From Candidatus Saccharimonadota bacterium (GTDB taxonomy: Bacteria > Patescibacteriota > Saccharimonadia > Saccharimonadales > Saccharimonadaceae): a stretch of 32,047 nt of DNA. A model generated the notes under the pieces. It did not search any database. It was not told where the DNA came from and was given only the letters and a program-made list of their open reading frames with translations. A program made the position numbers and the translations under genes. The stretch covers positions 1 through 32,047 of the forward strand of contig JAGCAJ010000012.1 of assembly GCA_017652765.1 (NCBI GenBank). Direction: 5' to 3'. How positions within the stretch are numbered: the stretch's first letter is position 1; every line of letters starts with the position of its first letter. Positions 8,101-15,994 of the stretch are shown one piece after another.

Positions 8101-8857
8101 CCTTTAAGGTCATACGGTTAGGGTCGGACAGATTAGATGCCGTACCGACACAGAGTAGAATTTCGTGTGCGTCGCGATCTTCGTGTTTTAGGTAGTGGCC
8201 ATCACAAGTAACGACAAGCGGAAGACCAGTTTCTTTGGCGATTTTTTGTAGACCTTGGTTGATTTTGTTCTGGACATCCCAATGGGTAGGAGAGTCAGGG
8301 TGGCCGTGATCCTGCATTTCTAGATAAAAACGGTCCTTAAAGACATTAGAATACCAATCAACTAACTTCTTGGCGCCTTCGTAATCCCCTTCTTTTAGCC
8401 GAACAGAAATCTCGGACGAGGCACAACCAGAAAGACAGATAATGCCTTCGTTGTATTTCTCCATTAAATCGTGGTCGATACGAGGCTTGTAGTAAGTACC
8501 GTCAATCTCGGCGATAGTAAGCATACGACAAAGATTCTCGTAGCCCTTGTTATTCATGGCGAGAAGTGTAATATGAAAGCGCTCTTTGTCGTGAGCCGGA
8601 TCTTTGTCGGTGAGCTTGCGCGCAGCAACATAGGCCTCTAGGCCGAGGACGGGTTTAATCTTGGCGGCAGCAGCCTCTTTGTATAACTCAACTAGGCCAC
8701 ACATGGTGCCGTGGTCTGTAACGGCGACGGCCTCCATGCCGGTTTCTGTACAAAAATTAATCAGGTCAGGAACCTTAGTCAGCCCATCAAGAAGTGAATA
8801 GTGGGTGTGATTATGCAGATGCACAAAATCAGCGGGTGTTAGTTCCTCCTTTGTCAT
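5123..8857 (-). CDS. dnaE: DNA polymerase III alpha subunit
   Basis: The main replicative polymerase, 1,244 residues, of the DnaE type. An N-terminal PHP domain begins VHLHNHTHYSLLDG with metal-ligand histidines. The palm carries SMPDIDTDIQD near residue 430 with the catalytic Asp pair, and YGPGRGSAAGSLLAY precedes it. Later come the QFMQI and KKKVDLMKK regions and an OB-type region (VTIGGIITGIRTILTKSNAKM) near 1,030. No separate proofreading exonuclease domain is inserted in PHP, as expected for DnaE rather than PolC. The -10 box is six bases from the ATG, so the message is probably leaderless. The SpoU methylase follows after 18 bases. Confidence 0.97.
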   Translation of the reverse strand: MTKEELTPADFVHLHNHTHYSLLDGLTKVPDLINFCTETGMEAVAVTDHGTMCGLVELYKEAAAAKIKPVLGLEAYVAARKLTDKDPAHDKERFHITLLAMNNKGYENLCRMLTIAEIDGTYYKPRIDHDLMEKYNEGIICLSGCASSEISVRLKEGDYEGAKKLVDWYSNVFKDRFYLEMQDHGHPDSPTHWDVQNKINQGLQKIAKETGLPLVVTCDGHYLKHEDRDAHEILLCVGTASNLSDPNRMTLKDFELHVIPPADIIKRWGKDFPDAIRNTRKIAEMCNVDLQLGRILIPKFPGIPDGLDEKQYLDQLVFRGLVFRYAGKTEEEAGKLSVEECRKAIKDAGRDDVLERIDYELSVVDKMGYNGYFLIVQDFINWGKRQRIVYGPGRGSAAGSLLAYSLRITELDPLKYDLLFERFLNPDRISMPDIDTDIQDTRRDEVIQYCTDKYGRGRVSNIVTFGKMMAKNAVRDVARVMEVPYAESDRIAKLVPDPVMGHHVHLADAIKTVPDLKNEYENNPTAREVIDFASKLEGTIRSHGVHACGVIIAPDDLVKFLPLEVAKKTGSSGEMVLAAQFPMSQVEELGLLKMDFLGLSNLSVINNALRMIRKVYGEDIDMYQLPLDDKATYELLQRAETTGVFQLESAGMKRYLKDLKADHFEDIIAMVALYRPGPMQFIDSFIKRKHGEEPITYLHPGLENSLKSTYGIMIYQEQFMQISREWCGFTGGQADTLRKAVGKKKVDLMKKVKPEFIKGAVEIGGATEEIAETFWSQLLDFANYCFNKSHAACYALIAYWTAYLKAHYPDAFMAALMTSDMRWTDRLAIEMSECKHMGLKVLGPDINESYGDFGIVKGKKTIRFGLSGIKSMGKALVEEEVIPERDRNGPFKSVCDFAKRVNSSKFNKRSWEAAIKTGAFDRFADRSDLLFNLESIQAYGNKCQKDVATGQTDLFGAFGSAGAIPEPEIKTAPVKTSEKEQLLWERDLMGLYLSAHPLDKYDTYFEEQTHPYSIITAENDNKVVTIGGIITGIRTILTKSNAKMAFVKIENKTSEQEIVVFPSVFEQYGAKIVQDNVIKCTGRVNAKDKNGNVTPEIKVLAESIEVIADETLDNYVSTGARMPAPVLAPSTRRGSKVSAEYVRKRSTGAENTKITAPEPVIPAKPVEDDRSKRLFCLIKDPDNTDILTEIKHLCDLHPGFQEIILVLEEKSGKKPLRLPFRVDAGNELTAPLSELLGKDCVKVA

Positions 8858-8863
8858 AGGATT

Positions 8864-8872
8864 ATTATATCA
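8864..8872 (-). promoter_or_regulatory. Extended -10 box of dnaE (leaderless)
   Basis: TGATATAAT on the minus strand, then AATCCT, then the ATG at 8855-8857. Six bases between the box and the start codon put the predicted transcription start at the A of ATG. No convincing -35 box is present at 16-18 bases. Confidence 0.65.
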
Positions 8873-8911
8873 CAGGAAACTTCTCAAGATTTTTCTTTTT
8901 ATTGGCACTTA

Positions 8912-8920
8912 TGCTATAAT
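8912..8920 (+). promoter_or_regulatory. Extended -10 box of the galU-like operon
   Basis: TGCTATAAT on the plus strand, about 20 bases before the ATG at 8940; the leader contains AAGGAG. The in-frame ATG at 8919 overlaps this box, so it cannot be the real start. Confidence 0.65.
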
Positions 8921-8939
8921 GAGGTTTCAAGGAGAACTT

Positions 8940-9809
8940 ATGAACTACAAGACACCAACTAAGGCAATCATTACCGATGCAGGATTTGCTAGTAGGTACT
9001 TACCAATTACTAAAACCATTCCAAAAGCCATGTTGCCACTTGGAAATAGGCCAATTATGCAACTGGTGGTAGAAGAATGTGTAGACGCCGGAATTACGGA
9101 GATCATCATCGTCGCGACACCGGATGGCAAGGCGATTTATGAAGATTATTTCCATAATGCCGTGCCAAAAATCGAGAAACAACTCCATGCTCAGGGTAAA
9201 GATGACCGATTTGAGCCAGTAAAGAAAGTTCTAAATTTCCCGAAGGTAACCGTAATCGAACAGGACCAGAGCCTACCTTATGGAAACGGCAGCCCGGTAG
9301 CTAGCGCACGCGAGTTTATTGATGACGATGAGGCATTTATTGTAGCATATTCTGACGATGTAGTGTTTGGCCAGGGTGCCGTAAAAGACCTAATCGAGGC
9401 CCACAAAGCCCACCCAGATGCCACCGCGATTATCGCTGGCCAGCCAGTAGCACATGAAGAAATTAAAAAATACGCTTCTATCTCTATGGACGGCGAGAAG
9501 TTAGTTGGCCTAGTAGAAAAACCAGACCCAGAAGACGCACCATCGGACCTAGCATCTTACGGACGTTATCTCTTAACTCCAGAAATCTTCCAACACCTAG
9601 ACCCTAAAAACACTGGCCTAGACGGCGAGCTCTGGACGGCGGACGCCATCGCCAAACTAATTCCAACCGGTAAAGTCTATGTTAAAGAGGCCAAGGGTAC
9701 TTGGATGACGACGGGCGATCCAAAGAACTATTTCTTAGCTCACACACATTACGTCAAAGAACATGAAGATTATTATGATGATGTTAAAAAGATAATCACA
9801 GGAGAATAA
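8940..9809 (+). CDS. GalU-type sugar-phosphate nucleotidyltransferase
   Basis: A 289-residue member of the UTP-glucose-1-phosphate uridylyltransferase family, which makes UDP-sugars for envelope glycans. The start at 8940 follows AAGGAGAACTT. Family landmarks: SRYLPITKTIPKAMLPLGNRP near residues 19-39, VVEECVDAGITEIIIV, SDDVVFG near 135, GRYLLTPEIF near 202 and an LWTADAI segment. Several signature positions differ from canonical GalU: the usual GxGTR reads GFASR, KEMLP reads KAMLP and GLGHA reads GNGSP. The activity is therefore probably nucleotidyl transfer, but the exact nucleotide and sugar are uncertain. It is the first gene of a three-gene operon with two small membrane proteins. Confidence 0.8.
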   Translation: MNYKTPTKAIITDAGFASRYLPITKTIPKAMLPLGNRPIMQLVVEECVDAGITEIIIVATPDGKAIYEDYFHNAVPKIEKQLHAQGKDDRFEPVKKVLNFPKVTVIEQDQSLPYGNGSPVASAREFIDDDEAFIVAYSDDVVFGQGAVKDLIEAHKAHPDATAIIAGQPVAHEEIKKYASISMDGEKLVGLVEKPDPEDAPSDLASYGRYLLTPEIFQHLDPKNTGLDGELWTADAIAKLIPTGKVYVKEAKGTWMTTGDPKNYFLAHTHYVKEHEDYYDDVKKIITGE

Positions 9810-9810
9810 G

Positions 9811-10062
9811 ATGGACGTTGCAGAGTGGATTATTGTAGGGATACTAGCTGGAACACTGTTTGTATTCCTAATCGTGGGATTAATCCTCCTTGTTAAATTA
9901 ATTGGGATAGCTAACCAGGCCAAGAAAATCATGGAAACTGGCCAGTCTATTGCAGACAAGACTAATGACGTGGTAGAAAACGTCAAGGGGATGACCTCGG
10001 TTGGCGGTCTTGTCAAAACTTTTGTGAACAAATATAATAAAGATAACGCTAAAAAACACTAA
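9811..10062 (+). CDS. Small single-pass membrane protein
   Basis: An 83-residue protein starting one base after the stop of the preceding gene, with GGAG in the end of that gene. Residues about 7-31 form one strongly hydrophobic helix (WIIVGILAGTLFVFLIVGLI), followed by a polar, probably helical cytoplasmic region (AKKIMETGQSIADKTNDVVENV) and a basic tail. The arrangement resembles the small YtxG/DUF948-like proteins that often sit beside YtxH. The family link is tentative; the function is unknown. Confidence 0.75.
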   Translation: MDVAEWIIVGILAGTLFVFLIVGLILLVKLIGIANQAKKIMETGQSIADKTNDVVENVKGMTSVGGLVKTFVNKYNKDNAKKH

Positions 10063-10075
10063 GAAAGGTGGGAAA

Positions 10076-10363
10076 ATGGCAAAGAAAAAGAAAACTCATC
10101 GCGGTGGAGCGTTTTTGCTTGGCGCGGTGTTAGGCGCTGCAGCGGGAGCCGTGGCTGGAATATTAACCGCACCGGCGTCTGGCGTAGAAACTAGAAAGAA
10201 GCTAGAGAAAAAAGGCAAAGCTACGCTAAAGGCCGCCAAAACTGAAGGCAAGAAACTCCAACGCCAAGGTAAGCAAGCTGCCAAAAACATTTCTCGCGAA
10301 GGTAAGCGCGTAGCAAAGTCAGTAAAACGCGCAACTAAGTCCAAAGCTTCCAAGAAAAAATAA
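10076..10363 (+). CDS. YtxH-like small membrane protein with basic tail
   Basis: A 95-residue protein preceded by AAAGGTGGG. The N-terminal third is the YtxH pattern: a Gly/Ala-rich helix (GGAFLLGAVLGAAAGAVAGI) then LTAPASGVETRKKL. The last 50 residues are almost only K, R, A, S, G and Q, similar to histone H1-like tails, so binding to nucleic acid or acidic polymer near the membrane is possible. YtxH proteins are linked to envelope stress in Firmicutes, but no biochemical role is established. It is the last gene of the operon; a terminator follows. Confidence 0.8.
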   Translation: MAKKKKTHRGGAFLLGAVLGAAAGAVAGILTAPASGVETRKKLEKKGKATLKAAKTEGKKLQRQGKQAAKNISREGKRVAKSVKRATKSKASKKK

Positions 10364-10373
10364 TTAAAATATC

Positions 10374-10401
10374 AAAAAACGCTCCTCGTGGAGCGCTTTT
10401 T
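10374..10401. terminator. Shared terminator between convergent genes
   Basis: CGCTCC-TCGT-GGAGCG with A run before and T run after it, so it can work on both strands. It separates the YtxH-like gene from the HdeD-like gene. Confidence 0.85.
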
Positions 10402-10403
10402 GT

Positions 10404-11054
10404 TTATTTTCGTTTTCTGGCTTTTCTTTTCTCTTGGCGTTTTTGTTTTCGCTGATTCTTGTTAGCTAGCGCAGCCGCGCGGGCAATCTTGCGGGCCTCC
10501 TTCTGCTCTGCTAGCTCGTTACGATTGTGAATACCGTAAAAGAGATTCGTCACGCCATAGATCATCATGTACGCGCTGAAGAATTTGGTAAAGGCGGTCT
10601 GATCCAAAAACCCACCCGAGTTTAGAATAACAATACCAATAACTGCACCACAAATGCCACAGGTGCCCCACATAAAGCGGTCGGTCTTATCTGTGACGGC
10701 GGTAAAGGCTAGGAACAATTCCAAAACGCCGCGACCAATGGTATAGATAGCTAGAAGCGTGAGTGCCCAAGCCATGTTGTAATCTTGGGTGAAGAGGAGC
10801 ATCATAGCAATAGCGATTTCTGAGGCGGAAAGAATTAGGGATAATAGAAGCGAATTGCCGTAATGCTTACGATAAATCATACTAAAGATTTCTATTACAC
10901 CAAGCAGGAGTAAAGATACGCCAATAATGCCAGTTAATGAAGAAATGGTGGTGATATTTGTAAACAGAATAAATGCCCCAAAAAGAATACTAACGATACC
11001 TTGAAAAGCAAAGAATAACCAATGCGTTTCAATAAATTTACGGGCTCTTGCCAT
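10404..11054 (-). CDS. HdeD/DUF308-like membrane protein
   Basis: A 216-residue integral membrane protein. Six hydrophobic helices occur between residues about 10 and 180 in the pairwise pattern of the HdeD/DUF308 family (for example WLFFAFQGIVSILFGAFILF and FMWGTCGICGAVIGIVIL). HdeD is linked to acid resistance in enteric bacteria, but most family members have no known role. A Lys/Arg-rich tail of about 35 residues (from ARKIARAAALANKNQRKQ) faces the cytoplasm by the positive-inside rule. It has its own extended -10 promoter and a weak AGAGG site. It lies downstream of the FemAB operon, which has no clear terminator, so readthrough is possible. Confidence 0.8.
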   Translation of the reverse strand: MARARKFIETHWLFFAFQGIVSILFGAFILFTNITTISSLTGIIGVSLLLLGVIEIFSMIYRKHYGNSLLLSLILSASEIAIAMMLLFTQDYNMAWALTLLAIYTIGRGVLELFLAFTAVTDKTDRFMWGTCGICGAVIGIVILNSGGFLDQTAFTKFFSAYMMIYGVTNLFYGIHNRNELAEQKEARKIARAAALANKNQRKQKRQEKRKARKRK

Positions 11055-11085
11055 ATAAAATATACCTCTAACTTAGCTTATATCT

Positions 11086-11094
11086 ATTATAGCA
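11086..11094 (-). promoter_or_regulatory. Extended -10 box of the HdeD-like gene
   Basis: TGCTATAAT on the minus strand; predicted start near 11079, about 25 bases before the ATG at 11054. Confidence 0.6.
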
Positions 11095-11102
11095 TAAGCG
11101 CT

Positions 11103-12122
11103 TTAAACGTGGCGAATTTTTTTGCGGATTTTTTCAATAATTTTGGTTTTTTGGTATTTAACAGGATTGATTACTAAATCGTGGGCTGGGAGGTATTTTA
11201 GCTCGTCGCCACCAAAGCCACGCTTAAAGAAAGATACGCCATAAAAACGGTGATCTTTTTCGTCTTCGCCGACGATACCCCAGAGGTTATAACGATAAAT
11301 CTTGCGAGCGCGAGCATCACGCATGGCTTCTACATGGAGAATCGGAGAGCCAGACATTTTAGTACCGAGTTCTGTCGAGACGGCATAGTGATAAGACGCT
11401 TCATTACCATAAAAAATCATAAAATTCTGAGCTAGGATTTCGTCGTTGTATTTAGCGGTATAGAGGACGGCTTCGTTATTCTTGGCAAAGGCAGTAAATT
11501 GTTTAGTAAGATAGTCCTCAGAAAAACTCACAAAATTCTGACGGCGTGCAGTAGAAAGTTGAATCTGATAAAATTCGTGAATGTCCTTAGGATCCTGAGA
11601 CTTCTCAATAGTAAAGCCTTTGTTTCTAGCATTATTAACCGCGTAACGAATACGGCGATGCATGCCTTTAATGATTTCTTCTTCGCTCTTGTGGAGGTCT
11701 AGAACGGCAGCATACTCTACGGAAAGATAAGTTGGGGCGGGTTTCAAACCGTGGGATTTAAAAATCTGATAGGCTTTGTCGGTTCTCTCTAACTGTGGAC
11801 GGACGCGGACAAAAACACAAGAATGAGATTTTCCTTGCTCTTTAATATCTTCAAAAATCTGATCTACTAGTTTTTTATTGTTCCAATCTAGAATTGGGCC
11901 GCCAGCGATAGCTAGGTGACGGCCACGCTTAGCATTCTCTACGACACCAGCATAGGCGCCGATGATTTTACCGTCTTTTTCGGCGATGCGACGGACGATT
12001 TGATTGCCACGGGAAGCATGAAATTCATAAAAATCCCAAGATTGGAGAAAATTTGCTTCTGGATGAGACGTGACGAATTTATCCCACTTTGACCTAGAAT
12101 TAGCATCTTTAATTTCTATCAT
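11103..12122 (-). CDS. FemAB-type peptidoglycan aminoacyl transferase, copy 1
   Basis: A 339-residue protein of the FemABX family (two GNAT-like domains). Characterised members transfer amino acids from aminoacyl-tRNA to lipid II to build the interpeptide bridge. Landmarks: NFLQSWDFYEFHASRG near residue 24, AKRGRHLAIAGGPILDW near 64-80, FVRVRPQLERT near 104-114, the RRIRYAVNNARNKGF helix near 155-170, and YRYNLWGIVGEDEKDH near 285. It overlaps the next gene upstream by one base (TAATG) and is the last gene of the six-gene operon. A second FemAB copy lies directly upstream and clearly shares these motifs, so this is a tandem duplication. The acceptor and amino acid are unknown. Confidence 0.85.
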   Translation of the reverse strand: MIEIKDANSRSKWDKFVTSHPEANFLQSWDFYEFHASRGNQIVRRIAEKDGKIIGAYAGVVENAKRGRHLAIAGGPILDWNNKKLVDQIFEDIKEQGKSHSCVFVRVRPQLERTDKAYQIFKSHGLKPAPTYLSVEYAAVLDLHKSEEEIIKGMHRRIRYAVNNARNKGFTIEKSQDPKDIHEFYQIQLSTARRQNFVSFSEDYLTKQFTAFAKNNEAVLYTAKYNDEILAQNFMIFYGNEASYHYAVSTELGTKMSGSPILHVEAMRDARARKIYRYNLWGIVGEDEKDHRFYGVSFFKRGFGGDELKYLPAHDLVINPVKYQKTKIIEKIRKKIRHV

Positions 12123-13069
12123 TATAAATGTCTCCTATGCTTTCGTAGTGTTTCGATAAGGTAATCTGGGGCGTATTTAAGTTTGGAAATTATAAAATCG
12201 TGCGCCGGGATAAACGCCACTATTTCTCCGCCAAAGCCAGTTTTAAAGGTAGTAACGCCGGCGTAACGGTGGTTGGGCTGGCCCGGTGGAGCGATACCCC
12301 AGAGATTATAATATTTAATACCAAGGTTTTTAAGGTCGCGGATAACTTGCCACTGGAGAGCATAAGCACCGGGGAGTTTACGGTTAAGATCAGTACTGGC
12401 AGCTTCGTAGTATTCTGCTTCGTTGTTGCCTATTAAGATTAAGCCATAGGCAATCGGCTCGCCGTTCGCCGTCTTGGCGACATAAATTCTAGCATTATCA
12501 CCAAAGGCTTCTCTCTCTGCGAGCAAAGTCTTTAGGTTTGGCGGTACAAAATGCTGACGCTCAGCGGTCTTACTCTGGACATGGTGAAACTCCCTAAACA
12601 ATTCTTCGGAGTTGCCGGATTCGACTACGATACCCAGCTTGCCAGCCCGGCGAACTTCGTAGCGAGTCTGACGACGCATGCCAGCTAGGAGCTCTTCTTC
12701 GGATTTTTTGAGGCTTAAAATAACGGTATGCTCGGCGGCGAGGTGCATAGGGGCGACTTTACCACCTAGAGATTTTAACAGAGCACGATTCTCCGCTGTA
12801 TCGAGGAGCTGCGGACGGACGCGGACAAAAGCACACCGGTGTTTCTTGGCAATAGCGGACATTTTGCTAATGGCGGAAGCTAGCGTTTCCCTGTTATCCC
12901 AGTCAAGTACTGGCCCACCAGGGATTTCTAGATAGCGACCACGTTTAGCATTCTTAACAATCATATAGGTCGGAGATTTGTCGTCTAGCTTTTCGACGAT
13001 AACTTTGTGGCCGATAAGTTCGTTGGTATTTTGCCAGGCGGGGGATTGGAGGAAATTAGTCTTTAACAT
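12122..13069 (-). CDS. FemAB-type peptidoglycan aminoacyl transferase, copy 2
   Basis: A 315-residue FemABX-family protein paralogous to the one immediately downstream: shared segments include NAKRGRYLEIPGGPVLDWDN, FVRVRPQLLDT, MRRQTRYEVRRAGKLG and YYNLWGIAPPGQPNHRY. Its start overlaps the stop of the DegT gene by seven bases and its stop overlaps the next start by one. Two successive FemAB enzymes would fit a bridge of two or more amino acids, as in FemA/FemB of Staphylococcus, but this is inference. It begins LKTNFLQSPAWQNTNELIGH, a shorter N-terminus than copy 1. Confidence 0.85.
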   Translation of the reverse strand: MLKTNFLQSPAWQNTNELIGHKVIVEKLDDKSPTYMIVKNAKRGRYLEIPGGPVLDWDNRETLASAISKMSAIAKKHRCAFVRVRPQLLDTAENRALLKSLGGKVAPMHLAAEHTVILSLKKSEEELLAGMRRQTRYEVRRAGKLGIVVESGNSEELFREFHHVQSKTAERQHFVPPNLKTLLAEREAFGDNARIYVAKTANGEPIAYGLILIGNNEAEYYEAASTDLNRKLPGAYALQWQVIRDLKNLGIKYYNLWGIAPPGQPNHRYAGVTTFKTGFGGEIVAFIPAHDFIISKLKYAPDYLIETLRKHRRHL

Positions 13070-14172
13070 TCGTCCTCCTCAATGATTTTTATGGCACGGT
13101 TTAGCTTTTCTGGCGGGTAATAAGTCGGAAGGTTAATAATATGCTTTGCGACTTCGGTGGCGACCGGACAAGCAGATTCGTCAAAATGTATCCTATTGTA
13201 ATAGCGGACCGGAGAAATCGGTACATCATACCAGACTTCGCGGAAATTATAGCCAGCGCGCTCTAGCCCGCTTAGCACTTTGGCGCGGTCATTTACAAAA
13301 CGGTGGGTACGGATAGGCAAGGCGCCTGAGCGCTCAATATTTTTTAGTTGGCGCAAAATTAGTTTAGACTGCCAATGCGCAGGGCGACGCGTAAGACTTA
13401 GCTTGGCGTCGACGGCACGTTCAATAAAGTGCATCCGGATAAGCGGACCATACCAATATTTTTGTAAGCGAATCCTAGAAAATCCGCGACCGATGCTAGC
13501 AAGAAGCGGATAGAACCTAGCGCGGAGAGTGTCGGATAGTTTTGGACGTTTGGCCGGGAAACGGAGTAGTCTTTCTGGGGCGTCATTTATAATGAGCGCG
13601 CCACCAGTAATCGCATCTAGTGATTTACCCTTGCCAAAAGAAAGTGCAGAAGCAGAGCCAACAGAGCCAACTCTGCGACCGTCTGGATAAGTAAACCCAG
13701 CACAATGGGCAAGATCTTCAATAATAACGAGGTGATGCTCGCGTGCGAATTTTTCAATAGACTTAATATCTACACAGATGCCTAGGGTATTTTGAATAAT
13801 TAGAGCCTTGGCCTTAGGATGTTTTTCTAGGGTCTTTTTTAGGGTCTTTTCGTCGAAATTAAGCGTGCGTTTGTTAATGTCTGCGTAGACTGGTTTCATG
13901 CCGGCTTTTTCTACGGCTTGGAGTACGGCATAACAGGTAAATCCATTAATAATTACCTCGGAACCGGACGAAATAAAGCATTTCAGCGCTCCAGCTAGCG
14001 CGGAGCGACCGTTATTCATCAGGTAAACACGTTCTGGTTTAGTGCCTAGAGAATCTGCCAGATGTTGCCTTAACATATTAGACCATTTCTTTGACCCGAA
14101 GGCAAATGTATGGCGTACTATATCTTTGGCACGGTAGTTTGAGGCTTGGCCGAGGAATAATCTAGAGGACAC
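13063..14172 (-). CDS. DegT/DnrJ-type PLP aminotransferase, copy 1
   Basis: A 369-residue fold-type I PLP enzyme of the DegT/DnrJ/EryC1 family, which usually aminates keto-sugars or related compounds. The cofactor-binding Asp is in IEDLAHCAG (D153) and the Schiff-base Lys in SFGKGKSLDAITGG (K183); the NNGRSALAG segment near 53-61 is also typical. The C-terminal part has WYDVPISPVRYYNRIHFDES and VATEVAKHIINLPTYY. It overlaps both neighbours (11 bases upstream, 7 downstream). It is a paralogue of the larger copy upstream, close to it over the catalytic half. The substrate is unknown; placement between a Mur ligase and FemAB genes suggests a cell-wall precursor. Confidence 0.85.
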   Translation of the reverse strand: MSSRLFLGQASNYRAKDIVRHTFAFGSKKWSNMLRQHLADSLGTKPERVYLMNNGRSALAGALKCFISSGSEVIINGFTCYAVLQAVEKAGMKPVYADINKRTLNFDEKTLKKTLEKHPKAKALIIQNTLGICVDIKSIEKFAREHHLVIIEDLAHCAGFTYPDGRRVGSVGSASALSFGKGKSLDAITGGALIINDAPERLLRFPAKRPKLSDTLRARFYPLLASIGRGFSRIRLQKYWYGPLIRMHFIERAVDAKLSLTRRPAHWQSKLILRQLKNIERSGALPIRTHRFVNDRAKVLSGLERAGYNFREVWYDVPISPVRYYNRIHFDESACPVATEVAKHIINLPTYYPPEKLNRAIKIIEEDEC

Positions 14173-15994
14173 TTGGCTTCTCCTTCTTGCCCGCCTCTAA
14201 TTCTTGTTTAAGTTTCTCGCGATCGGATAGCTTACGCGGAGCAACACGCATGCCGGATGGGCTTGGGCGGTTGATAACCGTGATAGCTGGCTCGGCCTTA
14301 GGAACAAAGGCCTTACGGTAAGTTGGCTCGGATTTTCTGGCCGGCTCTGGCTTCTTGGTTGGTTCTGGTTTTTTGGCCGGAGTTCTGGTCGGCTCTGGAG
14401 CTTTAACTGGGGCGGGCTTTTCTTTTGGCTCTTCTGGTTCTTCGGCAACAAAGATGTCGGCGTCTTCGTCAATTTCGGTTTCTTCCTGTTCGCGGTCGTC
14501 CGTAGCACTCAAGATGTCGGAGGTATCTTCTAGCGAAGAAAGATTAGCTTTTTCCCTCTTTCTTTTTAGCTTTTCTTTCTTTTCCTTCTCAATACGTTTT
14601 TTCTTCTCGTCTGCAGTTTCGACAACTTTTTTGGAGGCGTTTTCTAGGATAGTGGCTAGTTTTTTCTTGGCTCTATCTTTGGCTTTTTCTTTTTCTTCGG
14701 TTTCAATTTCTTCGTCTGGAGCGCCATCAGCCTTTAGTTTCTTGGCTTTGTCTTTTTTGGCTTTTTTGTCAGCTTTTAGTTGTTTGGTGCGCTCGGCTTT
14801 TTCAGCTTTAATCTTGGCACGCTTTTCGTCTTCGGTCATTTCATCTTCTGGGACTTCGGCGTTTTCGGCATCTTTGTCTGGGTTTTCTACTAGATGAGCC
14901 ATGATTAGACGCTTAGCAGAGCGGAGCTCGGCTGGGTCGTACCAAGTAGGGAGATTAACAATCTGTTCGGCAATTTCTGTGGCAACTGGACATTGGTCTG
15001 GATGGAAGTCCGCCTTCCTAAAATAGCGCTTTGGGGCGACAGGCATATCGTACCAGATGTCGCTAAAATAGTAGCCTTTTCTTTCTAGGCCAGCTAGAAC
15101 TTCGTCGCGATCACTAACTAGATAAAAATCGCGCAAAGGTTTACGCCCGCGGTGAGGCATGGCGCGAAGCTGGCGCAAGGCCATTTTGCATTGCCAGAAA
15201 GATAATCTAGTCTTGGGATCTACGGCGCCGTCGGCGGAACGTTTGATTTGTTTAGTCTTCAAAAGAAAGGCAGTAAAAGCTTTGCCAACCTTGGGATGGA
15301 CATAATAGAGACGACGGATAATCAAGGAGAATAGCGGATAAAACCTAGCACGGAAATTCTCGGAATGTTTTGGGGCGACGGTAGGTTGTTTGACTGGCGG
15401 ATCCAGAGGGTTAGTAAAGACCACGGCGCCGCCTGTAACAGCGTCAATGGACTTACCCTTACCAAAAGATAGTGCCGCTACACGTCCAACCGTACCAACT
15501 TCTCTACCGTCTGGGTATTTAACGCCGGCACAGTGAGCAAGATCCTCGATAATTGCGAGCTTGTTTAGTTTGGCGACGGTTTCTATCTCTTCAATGTTGA
15601 CTGGAATGCCTAAGTTGTTTTGGATAATGATAGCCTTGACATTAGTCTCGCCTTCTAGGGCCTTTTTTAGCTCTTTGGCGCCATAGTGCAAGGTGTCTTT
15701 ATTGACGTCGGCAAAAATCGGAACACAGCCAGCGGATTTAACGGCCTGGATGACAGCATAACAGGTAAGGCTAGTTACGACGATTTTGCTTCCACGAGGA
15801 GCGACGCCACGGATAGCAACGTTAAGTGCGGTGCGGCCATTACTGTAAACTGCTACATGGTCAAAGGTAGCGCCATAATGTGCAGCTAGGAAGGCGCGAA
15901 GCTCTGGGAGCTGGTATTCGTCACCAAAAGCAAAAGTATGGCGCAAGATATCGCTCAGTGAATACTGAGAAGACAGGCCTAGGAAATATTTCAT
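14162..15994 (-). CDS. DegT/DnrJ-type aminotransferase with long charged tail, copy 2
   Basis: Residues 1-367 are a complete DegT-type PLP enzyme (IEDLAHCAG with D151, SFGKGKSIDAVTGG with K181, WYDMPVAPKRYF near 315-326). Residues 368-610 are an added tail: first a Lys/Glu/Ala-rich stretch likely to form a coiled coil or single alpha helix, then an acidic segment (EEETEIDEDADIFVAEEPEE pattern), then Pro-Lys-Glu repeats (KKPEPTKKPEPARKSEP) and a basic end. Typical family members are about 370-400 residues, so the tail is unusual. It overlaps the hydrolase upstream (ATGA) and the second aminotransferase downstream by 11 bases. The tail may tether the enzyme to partners or to the envelope; that is inference. 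Confidence 0.82.
   Translation of the reverse strand: MKYFLGLSSQYSLSDILRHTFAFGDEYQLPELRAFLAAHYGATFDHVAVYSNGRTALNVAIRGVAPRGSKIVVTSLTCYAVIQAVKSAGCVPIFADVNKDTLHYGAKELKKALEGETNVKAIIIQNNLGIPVNIEEIETVAKLNKLAIIEDLAHCAGVKYPDGREVGTVGRVAALSFGKGKSIDAVTGGAVVFTNPLDPPVKQPTVAPKHSENFRARFYPLFSLIIRRLYYVHPKVGKAFTAFLLKTKQIKRSADGAVDPKTRLSFWQCKMALRQLRAMPHRGRKPLRDFYLVSDRDEVLAGLERKGYYFSDIWYDMPVAPKRYFRKADFHPDQCPVATEIAEQIVNLPTWYDPAELRSAKRLIMAHLVENPDKDAENAEVPEDEMTEDEKRAKIKAEKAERTKQLKADKKAKKDKAKKLKADGAPDEEIETEEKEKAKDRAKKKLATILENASKKVVETADEKKKRIEKEKKEKLKRKREKANLSSLEDTSDILSATDDREQEETEIDEDADIFVAEEPEEPKEKPAPVKAPEPTRTPAKKPEPTKKPEPARKSEPTYRKAFVPKAEPAITVINRPSPSGMRVAPRKLSDREKLKQELEAGKKEKPSVL

Noticed and set aside
8919-8939. 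Upstream start for the GalU-like gene
   Set aside because: That ATG overlaps the -10 box; the ATG at 8940 has AAGGAG before it.
14355-14897. 180-codon plus-strand frame rich in Ser and Phe
   Set aside because: It is the mirror of the Lys/Glu-rich tail of the DegT-type gene; low-complexity coding sequence often leaves the other strand open.
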